In this document: positions 6,006-14,013 of the stretch, in pieces
Layout: the number at the start of each line of letters is the position of its first letter
Numbering within the stretch: position 1 is the first letter of the stretch
DNA from: DASQDN01 sp035630195
Lineage (GTDB): Bacteria > Acidobacteriota > Terriglobia > Bryobacterales > Bryobacteraceae
DNA: 15,527 nt
Assembly: GCA_035630195.1 (NCBI GenBank)
Contig: DASQLD010000534.1
Span: 1-15,527, forward strand
Direction of reading: 5' to 3'
The notes under the pieces: generated by a model
What the model was told of the DNA's origin: nothing
Seen by the model: the letters and a program-made list of their open reading frames with translations, nothing else
Databases searched by the model: none
Program-made: the position numbers and the translations under genes

Positions 6006-6809
6006 ATGACACCTGTCGCGAATGGGTTAAATTGCATCCGTACAGATTACGGTGTGAGCTTGTCGTATACGATTCATGGAAGCAATCCGGAATCGCCTCC
6101 GCTGGTACTCATACATGGCGCGTTCAGCGATCACAGGACGAACTGGGAGTTTGTCCTGCCTGCTCTAGCAGAGCAGTTCAGGGTATATGCTGTCGCCCGG
6201 CGTGGCCGTGGAGGAACGGACGACAGTCCGGTCCGCCGAGTCGAGGACGAGGCCAGCGATGTGGTTGCGTTGATCAAGATAATTGGCGCCGAGGTTTATC
6301 TGCTTGGCCACTCGTACGGAGCTCATGTGGCGCTTCTTGCGGCTGCGGCGCTGGCCCCGGGTCAACTGCGAAAACTCATCCTCTACGAGCCTCCCGCGGC
6401 GGGTCTGATGAACGGCCACATGGATCGTTTGGAAGCCCACGCGCGTGAGGGCGACTGGTCCGGCATGAGCTATTCCTTTTTCCATGATGTTCTCTGTGTG
6501 CCTACGGAAGAGTTGGACGCGATGAAGAACTCAGAGCTGTGGGTTCCGATCCTTGACGATGCGAGAGCGGCTCTAGGAGATTTGCGCGCTCTGAGCGAGT
6601 ATGATTTCCGAGCGGATGCATTCCGTAAGTTGTCTATGCCGGTGATGCTGCAGATTGGATCGGAATCACCGAGACATCTATATGCAACAGATACGCTTGC
6701 AGCGGTTCTGCCGGATGTCCGCATTCAGAGCCTCGCCGGTCAGGCCCATGAAGGGATGACCACTGCGCCACAGCAGTATGTCGACTCGGTTGCCGGATTC
6801 TTCCACTGA
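6006..6809 (+). CDS. Alpha/beta hydrolase
   Basis: A 267-residue single-domain alpha/beta hydrolase of ordinary length. The oxyanion-hole motif is LVLIHGAFSDHRTNW (H37, G38), the nucleophile elbow is LLGHSYGAH with Ser103, and the catalytic histidine lies in AGQAHEGM near the C-terminus. The acid residue after strand 6 or 7 is not obvious: the usual aspartate position near MLQIGSESP carries serine and glutamate. The cap region (about 135-200) is short and helical. No signal peptide is present, so it is cytoplasmic. Substrate cannot be deduced; an esterase or lactonase-like activity on a small molecule is the safe statement. The ATG at 6006 is chosen because the similarity begins just after it; an upstream in-frame ATG at 5943 would add 21 residues of unlikely sequence. 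Neither start has a clear ribosome-binding site. Confidence 0.88.
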   Translation: MTPVANGLNCIRTDYGVSLSYTIHGSNPESPPLVLIHGAFSDHRTNWEFVLPALAEQFRVYAVARRGRGGTDDSPVRRVEDEASDVVALIKIIGAEVYLLGHSYGAHVALLAAAALAPGQLRKLILYEPPAAGLMNGHMDRLEAHAREGDWSGMSYSFFHDVLCVPTEELDAMKNSELWVPILDDARAALGDLRALSEYDFRADAFRKLSMPVMLQIGSESPRHLYATDTLAAVLPDVRIQSLAGQAHEGMTTAPQQYVDSVAGFFH

Positions 6810-6831
6810 TTAGACCTCTTCACGTCACATC

Positions 6832-6837
6832 TACAAT
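6832..6837 (+). promoter_or_regulatory. Candidate -10 box (TACAAT) before phosphodiesterase gene
   Basis: TACAAT lies 15 bases before the ATG at 6853, in the 43-base gap after the hydrolase stop. Transcription would start near 6844, giving a leader of about eight bases. No consensus -35 is visible (TTAGAC at 6810-6815 is poor). The weak ribosome-binding context of the gene fits a short-leader transcript. Confidence 0.35.
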
Positions 6838-6852
6838 AGAGCTGATCCGGTC

Positions 6853-7689
6853 ATGCGAACGATATTGGGTTTGCTTGTCTTGAGTATCACCGCATTGCCG
6901 GCCAGTCGCGTTCTGGTTCATGGACACAGAGGCGCACGCGCTGTTCTGCCAGAGAACACAATTCCGGCCTTCGAGTACGCGATTCAAGCGGGCGTGGATG
7001 TACTTGAACTCGACGTAAGCGTGACGAGAGATAAAGTTCTGGTGGTTTCCCATGATCCTGCGCTCGATTCCAGCATTTGCACAGGATGGCCGCACAGGAC
7101 ACCAATTCGTCTTTTATCCCTCGCTCAACTCCAGAAGGTCGATTGCGGATCTCTGAAGAATCCGGAATTCCCGAAGCAGAAGCCGGTCCCGGGCGCCAGG
7201 ATCCCTACTCTCGATGAGGTCTTTGCGCTTGCCAAACGCGGCGACTTCGAATTCAATGTCGAAACGAAGATCTTCGCCAAGTACCCGTTTCTGACGCCAG
7301 GTCCTGGTGAGTTCGCGCGCATGCTCTATGACGCGATCCGCAAACACGGGCTTGAGCAGCGAGTGATCGTGCAGTCCTTCGATTTCCGTACTCTGCACGC
7401 TATGAAAAAGTTAAATCCCAAGATTCGATTGTCGGCGCTATACGATGGCGCCCCGAGGAGTTTCATCGCAATTGCGAAAGAAGCTGGCGCGCAGATCGTC
7501 TCCCCGGAACACAGATTAGTTACGAAAGAGCAAGTAGATGCAGCGCACAAAGCCGGTTTGCAGGTAGTAGCCTGGACTACCAACGCGCCCGCGGATTGGA
7601 AGCGTCTAGTGGAGTGCGGTGTTGACGCGATTATTTCGGACGATCCGGCAGAGTTGCTCGCTTTCTTAGGCCGGGCGCGTTCGCGTTAA
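6853..7689 (+). CDS. Glycerophosphodiester phosphodiesterase, exported
   Basis: A 278-residue GDPD-family enzyme (TIM barrel) hydrolysing glycerophosphodiesters to sn-glycerol-3-phosphate and an alcohol. A signal peptide covers residues 1-17 (MRTILGLLVLSITALPA), so the enzyme acts in the periplasm or outside. Catalytic and metal residues are visible: H25-R26 in HGHRG, E34-N35 in PENT, E52 and D54 in LELDVSV, H67 in SHDP, and E137/K139 in NVETK. The C-terminal strands show VQSFDF, VVAWTTN and IISDDP, as usual. Length and order are normal. Twenty-one bases separate its stop from the TTG start of the ankyrin gene, so the two are probably co-transcribed. A role in scavenging glycerol phosphate from lipid head groups is the family expectation. 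Confidence 0.94.
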   Translation: MRTILGLLVLSITALPASRVLVHGHRGARAVLPENTIPAFEYAIQAGVDVLELDVSVTRDKVLVVSHDPALDSSICTGWPHRTPIRLLSLAQLQKVDCGSLKNPEFPKQKPVPGARIPTLDEVFALAKRGDFEFNVETKIFAKYPFLTPGPGEFARMLYDAIRKHGLEQRVIVQSFDFRTLHAMKKLNPKIRLSALYDGAPRSFIAIAKEAGAQIVSPEHRLVTKEQVDAAHKAGLQVVAWTTNAPADWKRLVECGVDAIISDDPAELLAFLGRARSR

Positions 7690-7710
7690 AAGGCCGAGCA
7701 GGAGACTGTC

Positions 7711-9162
7711 TTGAATATCGATCAACAGAAGATGCCGGCGCGCGAACTGTTGCGGGCAATCCGCGCGGGGAACGCAGAGGCGACTTCCCGCCTACGCCGT
7801 CATCACAGCCGCTGGGCGACCTCAGATGAAGCAACTATACGTCAGTTGGTGGCATTGCACGATGTTGAGTTCGTCCTGGCTCGTGAACAAGGGTCCGCCG
7901 GTTGGCGATCATCCCACACCCGCCATACTCGATTGTTCGTCGCTGACGTCAAATGGATCACCGATCGCGTGCATGGACTCTTGCGAACACGCCAATCCGC
8001 CGGTCAGGCAGCCTTGGAGCAGATCCGTGAATGGCATCCACGCTTCGCAGATCGGACGGATGAGGAGATTCTGCAGGCTCCATTCACCGAGACGGACGCC
8101 CAACTGGTCTATGCGCGAGAGCACGGGTTCGATACATGGGACGATCTGTTACGCCGCGTCAATCAATTGGCACGGAGCACGGACATAGCCGCTACCGAAC
8201 CATTCATGGCAACCTTTGCAGCGCTGCAGCGCAGCGATCGGGCCGGCTTTGAAAGCTTACTGCGCGAGAATCCAAAGCTGGCAAATGAACGGGGGACGAA
8301 TGGAAACACGCTGCTGAATCTCGCAGTAAGCCTGGCAGGCAAGCCCGACTGGAAAGCTGGAGTGTCTGCCATTCAGTTGCTGCTAGCGGCCGGTTCGGAC
8401 GTTAATGCAGCGAACGATCGCGGCTGGACTCCGCTCCATGCGGCTGCGTACGCCAACAAGCCGGAGATCGCGGCCATCCTGCTTGTGAACGGCGCGGTTC
8501 CGGATGCTGAGGCACACGGCGCGGGCGGCACTCCTTTAATCGCTGCGTTGTTTTGGGGACATCGCGAGGTCGCCGATTTGTTGGGATCGCATGAACTAGC
8601 GCCCTACAATCTACGCGCGGCGGCAGGGCTGGGCAAAGTTGATCTCGTAGATGCTTGTTTTCGTGGGGAATGCGCTTTGGCGCCAGAAGCGGGAGCAGCC
8701 CGAGGATTCTACCGGCCGCACAGCGGATTCCCTGACTGGCAACTTTCTACGGATTCGCAGGAGGTGCTCGATGAGGCTTTGGTGTGGGCGTGCAAGAGCG
8801 ACCGCGTGAATGTACTGGAAAGGCTTTTGCGGGCCGGAGCGCAGCTCGACGCAGACCCGTATCGAGGGACACCGCTGATTTGGGCCGCGGCCTGCAACCG
8901 CACGAAGGCTGCCGCATGGTTGTTGAATCGCGGAGCTGACGTCAATCGCAGGGGTACTTTCGGTGGGTTGACGCACGGCCAAGGCATAACTGCGCTCCAC
9001 ATCGCCGCACAGTATGGACACATGCCGATGGTGAAGCTTCTGGTTGAGCGCGGCGCCGATAGATCAATTAAAGACGATCTCTATCACGCAACCCCCGAAG
9101 GCAGCGCCACTCATTTTGGGCAGACGGAGGCGGGAGACTACCTGCGTTCTCTTGAGTCTTAG
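7711..9162 (+). CDS. Ankyrin-repeat protein with duplicated N-terminal motif
   Basis: A 483-residue cytoplasmic protein without signal peptide or membrane segment. From about residue 165 it consists of six or so ankyrin repeats; the clearest are RGWTPLHAAAYANKPEIAAI (237-256), GTPLIAALFWGHREVADLL (273-291), GTPLIWAAACNRTKAAAWLL (386-405) and ITALHIAAQYGHMPMVKLL (426-444). The N-terminal 155 residues carry two copies of a shorter motif, VEFVLAREQGSAGW (about 52-65) and AQLVYAREHGFDTWDDL (130-146), similar to the 'AR..GF.SW..L' segments seen in other bacterial ankyrin proteins. It is likely a protein-binding scaffold; the partner is unknown. TTG at 7711 is taken as the start because GGAG lies six bases upstream; ATG at 7732 is the alternative. 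It follows the phosphodiesterase gene by 21 bases. Confidence 0.9.
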   Translation: MNIDQQKMPARELLRAIRAGNAEATSRLRRHHSRWATSDEATIRQLVALHDVEFVLAREQGSAGWRSSHTRHTRLFVADVKWITDRVHGLLRTRQSAGQAALEQIREWHPRFADRTDEEILQAPFTETDAQLVYAREHGFDTWDDLLRRVNQLARSTDIAATEPFMATFAALQRSDRAGFESLLRENPKLANERGTNGNTLLNLAVSLAGKPDWKAGVSAIQLLLAAGSDVNAANDRGWTPLHAAAYANKPEIAAILLVNGAVPDAEAHGAGGTPLIAALFWGHREVADLLGSHELAPYNLRAAAGLGKVDLVDACFRGECALAPEAGAARGFYRPHSGFPDWQLSTDSQEVLDEALVWACKSDRVNVLERLLRAGAQLDADPYRGTPLIWAAACNRTKAAAWLLNRGADVNRRGTFGGLTHGQGITALHIAAQYGHMPMVKLLVERGADRSIKDDLYHATPEGSATHFGQTEAGDYLRSLES

Positions 9163-9206
9163 GGTAGTAGCTCAAGTCGGTTACAGTGATAGTCAGCAGC
9201 AAAATA

Positions 9207-9785
9207 ATGAAACGGCGTGAACTCCTATATTCCCTGTTAGGCGTGTCCGGCCTGCCCGCGTTTGTACAGGCCCAGCAACCAGCGATTCCACCTGCCACGG
9301 ATGCATTGCCGCCTCTGCGGCTGACCAATCCGAATGAAGTTGCCGAGGGCGTCCCGAAGTTCTTCGCTCGAACCGAATTTACATCCTTTCAACGACTCGG
9401 GAACATAATTATGCCGCCTGCCGAAGGCGAACCTGGCGCATTAGATGCGAAAGCGGCGGAGTTTCTCGACTTCTTATTGTCCGAATCGCCGGCCGAGTTG
9501 CAGACGCTTTATCGGAACGGTATTCGCGAGCTGGACAAACGTTCTCTCCAACGACATAAGCAGAATTTCGTGAATTTGCCTGACGGAGGAATCGTGGACG
9601 TGCTGTCTCCGCTAAACGCCTCGTGGACCTATCAGGGTCCTACGGAGCCGTTCGCGCAATTTCTGCAAGCGAGCAAGATTGCGTTCTATCAGGCGACGGT
9701 GAACTCACGCGAGTGGTCGGAGGCTCAGTCTTCCCGCCGACGTGGCGCTGCCGGTTTGAACACGTACTATCTGCCGGTGGAGTGA
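9207..9785 (+). CDS. Gluconate 2-dehydrogenase subunit 3-like protein, Tat-exported small subunit
   Basis: A 192-residue protein beginning MKRRELLYSLLGVSG, a twin-arginine-type signal peptide ending near AFVQAQQ. The mature part (FFARTEFTSFQRLGNIIMPP, then AAEFLDFLLSESPAELQTLY) matches the gluconate 2-dehydrogenase subunit 3 family. In related two-subunit GMC dehydrogenases this subunit carries the Tat signal and takes the signal-less flavoprotein across the membrane with it. The flavoprotein gene follows after nine bases. The ATG at 9207 is chosen because it places the RR motif at the start; a GTG at 9186 in the same frame would add seven residues. No Shine-Dalgarno sequence is evident, and TACAGT (9182-9187) is a weak -10 candidate. 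The C-terminus ends in LNTYYLPVE, normal for the group. Confidence 0.88.
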   Translation: MKRRELLYSLLGVSGLPAFVQAQQPAIPPATDALPPLRLTNPNEVAEGVPKFFARTEFTSFQRLGNIIMPPAEGEPGALDAKAAEFLDFLLSESPAELQTLYRNGIRELDKRSLQRHKQNFVNLPDGGIVDVLSPLNASWTYQGPTEPFAQFLQASKIAFYQATVNSREWSEAQSSRRRGAAGLNTYYLPVE

Positions 9786-9794
9786 AAGTAAGCG

Positions 9795-11369
9795 ATGCAA
9801 ATTTCTCAGGACTCCAAGCACGAGGTATTGATTATAGGCTCCGGCGCATCCGGGGGCATGGCGGCGAACATTCTGACACAAAAGGGAATCAAGTGTCTGA
9901 TGCTGGATGCGGGTCCAAAGCTGGATCTGGACAAGCACCGTGAACTCCGGGCTGTGTACGACCTGCCGTATCGCGGCTTCGGCAAGCCGGGCCGTTTTCC
10001 GCACGTGACGCAAGCGTCGGAATTCAACGCCAATGTGTGGGCGGATGAGAAGCTTCATCCTTATACGTATGATCCAGGCGATCCATACTATTGGGTCCGC
10101 ATCCGGCTGATCGGCGGCAAGACGTTAATGTGGGGCCGGGCATCGTGGCGATTGAGCGACTACGAGTTCAAGTGCAAGGACCACGACGGGTTTGGTGACA
10201 ATTGGCCCATCTCCTACAGCGACCTTGCGCCGTACTATGACCGAATTGAGCCGCTGATGCGCGTTGCCGGTCGGAACGAAGGCTTCAAACAGATTCCGGA
10301 CGGCAAGTTGATTCCGGACACATCGACGAATTCGGCGTCAGTGCAGCGCTTCGTCGATAGCGCGAAACGGCTGAACGTGCCCACGACGAAAGCACGTGTG
10401 GCGACCGGTCGGCTTGCCAGCTCAGTGAATCTGTTGCTGCCTCCGGCGCTTGAGACTGGAAACCTGACGATCGTGCCCAACGCGATTGTTCGAGAGATCA
10501 CGGTGGACAAGAATACCGGTCGGGCAAACGGCGCGTACTTTATCGATCGGGTATCGAAGCGCGAGTATCACGTGAAGGCGCGGGTGGTGATTCTGGGCGC
10601 CTCATGTCTGGAATCGACGAGAATTCTGTTGAATTCGGGGATTGCGAATTCCAGCGGAACGTTAGGACATTACCTGTTCGATCAGTTCTATGTAAAGAGC
10701 ACTGTGCAGGCCGTGGTTCCAGAGGCTGTGGGTGGGAAAGCCGGTCGTACGCTGATGGGGGGAGGCGGATACATACCGCGTTTTCGCAATCTCGATCGCA
10801 AAGAGAAAGCATTCCTTCGCGGGTACGCTTTCGATTTTGGAAGCGGCGGAACTCCCTCAGTGGGCGTTGTTCCCGGTTATGGCGCCGAGTGGAAGAACAA
10901 GTTGAAAGAACTCGAAGGGGCTGCGTTTCGCTTGACGACCATGGGGGAAGTTCTGCCCAGACGCGAGAACTATGTGCGGATCAACAAAAATATGAAGGAC
11001 GCCTGGGGGATTCCGGTTCTCCATTTTAAGGCGAAGTACACCGACAACGAGTTCGCGATGGCGAAAGACGCAATGGAAACCGCTGATGAAATTTGCCGCG
11101 GCGCGGGGTTTCAGGTGCTCGCCAAGCATTCCCAGATGGTTCCACCGGGGGAAAGCATTCACGAACTGGGTACCTGCCGGATGGGATCGGATGCGAAGAC
11201 TTCCGTGCTGAACGGGTTCAATCAGTCCCATGACGTGAAGAACCTTTTCGTTGTGGACGGGAGCGCGTTCGTTTCCGGCGGTTCTCAGAATCCCACGCTT
11301 ACGATTCTGGCTTTGACGATGCGGGCTTCGGAGTATTTGGCGGAGGAGATGCGGAAGGGTGATTTGTAG
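9795..11369 (+). CDS. GMC-family FAD oxidoreductase, large subunit of an exported sugar or alcohol dehydrogenase
   Basis: A 524-residue glucose-methanol-choline oxidoreductase. The FAD-binding Rossmann motif is VLIIGSGASGG (11-21), the flavin-contact region is RLIGGKTLMWGRASWRLSD (104-122), and the C-terminal active-site block contains H456 in IHELGTCRMG and N499 in SGGSQNPTLTI, the His/Asn pair expected in this family. It has no signal peptide; export with the preceding Tat-signal subunit is expected, placing the enzyme in the periplasm. Relatives include gluconate 2-dehydrogenase large subunit and glucoside 3-dehydrogenases, and which substrate applies cannot be told from sequence alone. 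The ATG at 9795 lies nine bases after the small-subunit stop, with GGAG a little further upstream. No cytochrome gene accompanies the pair here, so the electron acceptor is unknown. Confidence 0.93.
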   Translation: MQISQDSKHEVLIIGSGASGGMAANILTQKGIKCLMLDAGPKLDLDKHRELRAVYDLPYRGFGKPGRFPHVTQASEFNANVWADEKLHPYTYDPGDPYYWVRIRLIGGKTLMWGRASWRLSDYEFKCKDHDGFGDNWPISYSDLAPYYDRIEPLMRVAGRNEGFKQIPDGKLIPDTSTNSASVQRFVDSAKRLNVPTTKARVATGRLASSVNLLLPPALETGNLTIVPNAIVREITVDKNTGRANGAYFIDRVSKREYHVKARVVILGASCLESTRILLNSGIANSSGTLGHYLFDQFYVKSTVQAVVPEAVGGKAGRTLMGGGGYIPRFRNLDRKEKAFLRGYAFDFGSGGTPSVGVVPGYGAEWKNKLKELEGAAFRLTTMGEVLPRRENYVRINKNMKDAWGIPVLHFKAKYTDNEFAMAKDAMETADEICRGAGFQVLAKHSQMVPPGESIHELGTCRMGSDAKTSVLNGFNQSHDVKNLFVVDGSAFVSGGSQNPTLTILALTMRASEYLAEEMRKGDL

Positions 11370-11374
11370 TTCTC

Positions 11375-11581
11375 TTGGAGGATGATGCTCACGCTATTGG
11401 CCTTTGTTTGCGGTGCTCTCACGCACGTATCATTCGCTCGGATCGAGGCTCGACGTTCTATCTTTGTCGTGTGGCATTTGAAGATCCTCACCTTCGAAAG
11501 TATCCACCATTGCCGGTTTTGAGCTGCAGCGCTTTCACTCCTAAGATTCATCTTGCGCCTGGCTCTCGAAGCCCGGCTTGA
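11375..11581 (+). CDS. Small four-cysteine (zinc-ribbon-like) protein
   Basis: A 68-residue ORF five bases after the GMC stop. The sequence GLCLRCSHARIIRSDRGS, then TFYLCRVAFEDPHLRKYPPL and PVLSCSAF places cysteines at 11, 14, 31 and 51. It resembles a small widespread family of 'C..C.HAR...S.RGS.F..C...DP...KYP.LPV..C' proteins that I remember only as hypothetical. The cysteine pattern suggests one metal ion, probably zinc. There is no in-frame ATG before the conserved part; TTG at 11375 is the best start, although GGAGG overlaps it instead of preceding it at good spacing. The last 14 residues (TPKIHLAPGSRSPA) go beyond where the family normally ends, which may reflect a lost stop codon. Co-transcription with the GMC gene is likely. 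Confidence 0.6.
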   Translation: MEDDAHAIGLCLRCSHARIIRSDRGSTFYLCRVAFEDPHLRKYPPLPVLSCSAFTPKIHLAPGSRSPA

Positions 11582-12101
11582 GCAGATCAGGATCCACAGC
11601 TTCAGTCTGCTGACGCTTGTGGCTGTGCCCGTATTCGTTCGGATCTTGGTCCGGGCAAGAGTCCGAAACGTGTTGTCCTATGGCGACGGTTGGGCAGAGG
11701 GCAGAGGAGTTGATACCAAGAGTCTGTCCGTTCGCGGATTCATCAGGAACCGTCTTGACGGGAACGATGACGGCCGTCACCGGACCGAGGGCAATTGTCG
11801 GATTGATCGTCCCGCATCTGTTGTGTCGGGCAGGCGCTGACCACCGCATGCTGCTGAAACGCATCGCTCTTCGGAGGCCGCACGTTTCTCGTCGTTTGTG
11901 ACAGCATTTCACGCAGCGTGCTCGCCCCCGTCGAGATCCCAGTTGGCGTCAGAACAGCGCTTGTAGGAGGTCCATTCTTTGTGTAGCTGCTCTGGAAGCG
12001 CTAGATCTGAGCGGTAGCCAGTGTCTTCAATCCCGTATCGGCCGGAAGGAAAGCTCCCTCGCATTCCGACGCCGGGCTGACTTGCGCTATACGATAGCGA
12101 C
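11582..12101. other. Gene-poor intergenic stretch
   Basis: About 520 bases between the small cysteine protein and the MBL-fold gene. Frames of 90-125 codons are open on both strands (for example minus 11541-11912 and plus 11553-11840), but their translations lack recognisable motifs and look like chance frames in GC-rich DNA. A minus-strand frame at 11909-12064 (MRGSFPSGRYGIEDTGYRSD and following) is somewhat more protein-like but has no ribosome-binding site and no recognised family. No terminator hairpin with a T-run was found. The right end should contain the promoter of the next gene; TACGAT (12090-12095) lies six bases before its ATG. Confidence 0.5.
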
Positions 12102-13925
12102 ATGCGGATTGCAACGATCCTTGTAGTGGCAGCGATGATTGCCGTGTCACAATCGCTACCGGAGGGCATCAAGTTCCAGAAGGGCGCCTCCTCGAACACG
12201 GTTCTTATCGGTGAGACGACTGCTGTCTATGGCGCGACTTCCGGTAAAGTGACCCGAGTGCTTCTCACGCACGCGCGAAGGGATGTGATCTCAGTGGCCG
12301 CTGCGCAGGTCATCGTGCCGGCTGCGGAGAGGGATCTCTTTGCAAACCCTCGAGCCTTCTGGGAGAAATTCGAAACGGCTCGGTTTCACGATTACGCGCA
12401 GCAAAGCACGAAGGTCCCGGTCGCGCCGGTTCGGGTGGAGCGCACCGTATCGGATGGCGACACGCTCGAAGCTGATGGAGTTCGTGTTCGGGTTATGGCT
12501 ACGCCAGGGTATACGATCGGAGCGGTTTCCTACCTGATCGAGACCGGAGACAAGCGGATTGCGTGCACCGGTGATCTCATCTATGGCGACGGTCAGCTCT
12601 TTGACTTGTACAGCCTGCAAGATGCCGTGCCGGAAGCAAAGGCTCGCGGTTACCACGGCTATGCCGCGCGGGCTGGAGCGCTCATCCGGAGCCTTCGTGC
12701 CGTCGCAAAGGCGAATCCGGACATCATTCTTCCTGCTCGGGGGCCCGCCATCACCGACCCGCAAGCTTCCATTAATCGCCTGATCGAGCGCCTTCAGATT
12801 TTCCTTCAGAGCCACTTTGAGACCGATGCTCTTCGCTGGTACTGGGGCGACGAAAATCATCGCGTTCGCTCGGGGGCGGTCGAGCGGCCAATGGACATTC
12901 TGCCGATGGCGGAGCAGTCGAAACTCCCCGCCGATATTGTGGCGATTGGTAACTCCCGCGTAATCCTGTCCAGGAGCGGAAACGCCTTCGTCGTGGATGC
13001 CGGATACCGGAACCTGCTGCCGGAGTTGCGCAAACTTCGTGATGGCGGGCGGCTTCGGACCGTCGAAGGCATCTGGATCACGCATTATCACGACGATCAC
13101 ACGGATTACATCAGTGACGTCTCGAAGGAGTTCAACTCGCCCGTTTACTTCACTCAACGGATGTCTGAAGTAATGGGCAAGCCAGGCGCTTTTCGTCTGC
13201 CGTGCCTCACGACGAAAGGAGTTCCGATCTCAGGAGCAAAGCGTGATGGCGAAACGCTCGACTGGCATGAGTGGAAGTTCACCTTCTGGCACTTCCCCGG
13301 TCAGACGTTGTACCACGGCGGGCTGGTCGCCGAACGTGATGACAAGCAAACATACCTCTTCACCGGAGATTCATTCACTCCTTCCGGGATGGATGATTAC
13401 TGTATGCAGAACCGCGTGATTCTGCGTCAGGGCGAAGGTTATGAATTCTGCCTTCGGAGGATCGCGTCACTTCCGCCCAACACATGGCTACTGAACCAAC
13501 ACGTAGAACCAATGTTTCGATACACCGGGGCGCAGGTGAAGCGCATGCAGGACGAGCTTTCGGAACGATCTGCGGCTCTCGCGCAGTTATCCCCGTGGCC
13601 GGACATCAACTACATGGTGGATGAATCGTGGGCGCGCGTGTTTCCGTACGGTTCTGACATAAGATCGGGCAAAACAGTGGAACTGGAATTACGTATCACC
13701 AATCATGCTCCGTTGCAGATGAACTATAGGGCTACATGGAACGTGCCAGCGGGTTTGGAACTGATCCACGCGGACGAGGCTCTGACAATCGCGCCGAGGA
13801 AGGAAGGAGTGCTGAAGGCGCGAGTCCGTGCGGCGGGCTCGGGGCTGCATGTGGTCACTGCCGACTTGTCTTTTGCCGACCATGAGCTGAAGCAGTGGAC
13901 AGAGGCGTTGATTCGCGTCCGCTGA
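12102..13925 (+). CDS. Secreted tandem metallo-beta-lactamase-fold protein
   Basis: A 607-residue protein with a signal peptide (MRIATILVVAAMIAVSQS). Two MBL-fold domains follow. The first, about 30-215, is degenerate: the metal motif reads THARRDV (56-62) in place of HxHxDH, and TPGYT (134-138) lacks the usual histidine, though CTGDLIYGDG (155-164) keeps the aspartate. The second, about 265-470, has an intact THYHDDH (327-333), D423 in FTGDSF, H467 in NQHVEPM, and FPGQT (398-402) with Gln where a metal-binding His is common. A C-terminal beta-rich region (about 520-607, KTVELELRITNHAPLQMNYR and following) resembles an Ig-like or NPCBM-type module. It probably acts as an extracytoplasmic metallo-hydrolase with one working site and one structural lobe; the substrate is unknown. 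No Shine-Dalgarno sequence precedes the ATG. Confidence 0.88.
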   Translation: MRIATILVVAAMIAVSQSLPEGIKFQKGASSNTVLIGETTAVYGATSGKVTRVLLTHARRDVISVAAAQVIVPAAERDLFANPRAFWEKFETARFHDYAQQSTKVPVAPVRVERTVSDGDTLEADGVRVRVMATPGYTIGAVSYLIETGDKRIACTGDLIYGDGQLFDLYSLQDAVPEAKARGYHGYAARAGALIRSLRAVAKANPDIILPARGPAITDPQASINRLIERLQIFLQSHFETDALRWYWGDENHRVRSGAVERPMDILPMAEQSKLPADIVAIGNSRVILSRSGNAFVVDAGYRNLLPELRKLRDGGRLRTVEGIWITHYHDDHTDYISDVSKEFNSPVYFTQRMSEVMGKPGAFRLPCLTTKGVPISGAKRDGETLDWHEWKFTFWHFPGQTLYHGGLVAERDDKQTYLFTGDSFTPSGMDDYCMQNRVILRQGEGYEFCLRRIASLPPNTWLLNQHVEPMFRYTGAQVKRMQDELSERSAALAQLSPWPDINYMVDESWARVFPYGSDIRSGKTVELELRITNHAPLQMNYRATWNVPAGLELIHADEALTIAPRKEGVLKARVRAAGSGLHVVTADLSFADHELKQWTEALIRVR

Positions 13926-13944
13926 TCTCTACGGCAGAAGCCTG

Positions 13945-13988
13945 AAAAAATCGCTCCGGCTTCCAGGATGACGCCCCTGGAGCCGGAG
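13945..13988 (-). terminator. Intrinsic terminator of the haloperoxidase-like gene
   Basis: A strong hairpin: CTCCGGCTTCCAGG (13954-13967) pairs with CCTGGAGCCGGAG (13976-13988), 13 base pairs with one bulged T and an eight-base loop. Read on the minus strand it is followed by CGA and six Ts (A-run at 13945-13950 on the plus strand), the form of a rho-independent terminator. It lies 25 bases beyond the stop of the minus-strand gene. On the plus strand no T-run follows, so it is a poorer terminator for the MBL gene, though the hairpin separates the two convergent genes. Confidence 0.85.
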
Positions 13989-14013
13989 TCCGCGCACTTG
14001 TTTAGTTGCTGCC

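Noticed and set aside
11541..11912. Minus-strand open frame of 123 codons in the gene-poor stretch
   Set aside because: No family resemblance, no ribosome-binding site, and it overlaps the better supported small cysteine protein.
12291..13157. Minus-strand open frame of 288 codons inside the MBL gene
   Set aside because: Antisense shadow; no motif or ribosome-binding site, and the plus-strand protein is well supported.
13954..13988. Hairpin as plus-strand terminator of the MBL gene
   Set aside because: No T-run follows on the plus strand; the T-run is present only when read on the minus strand.
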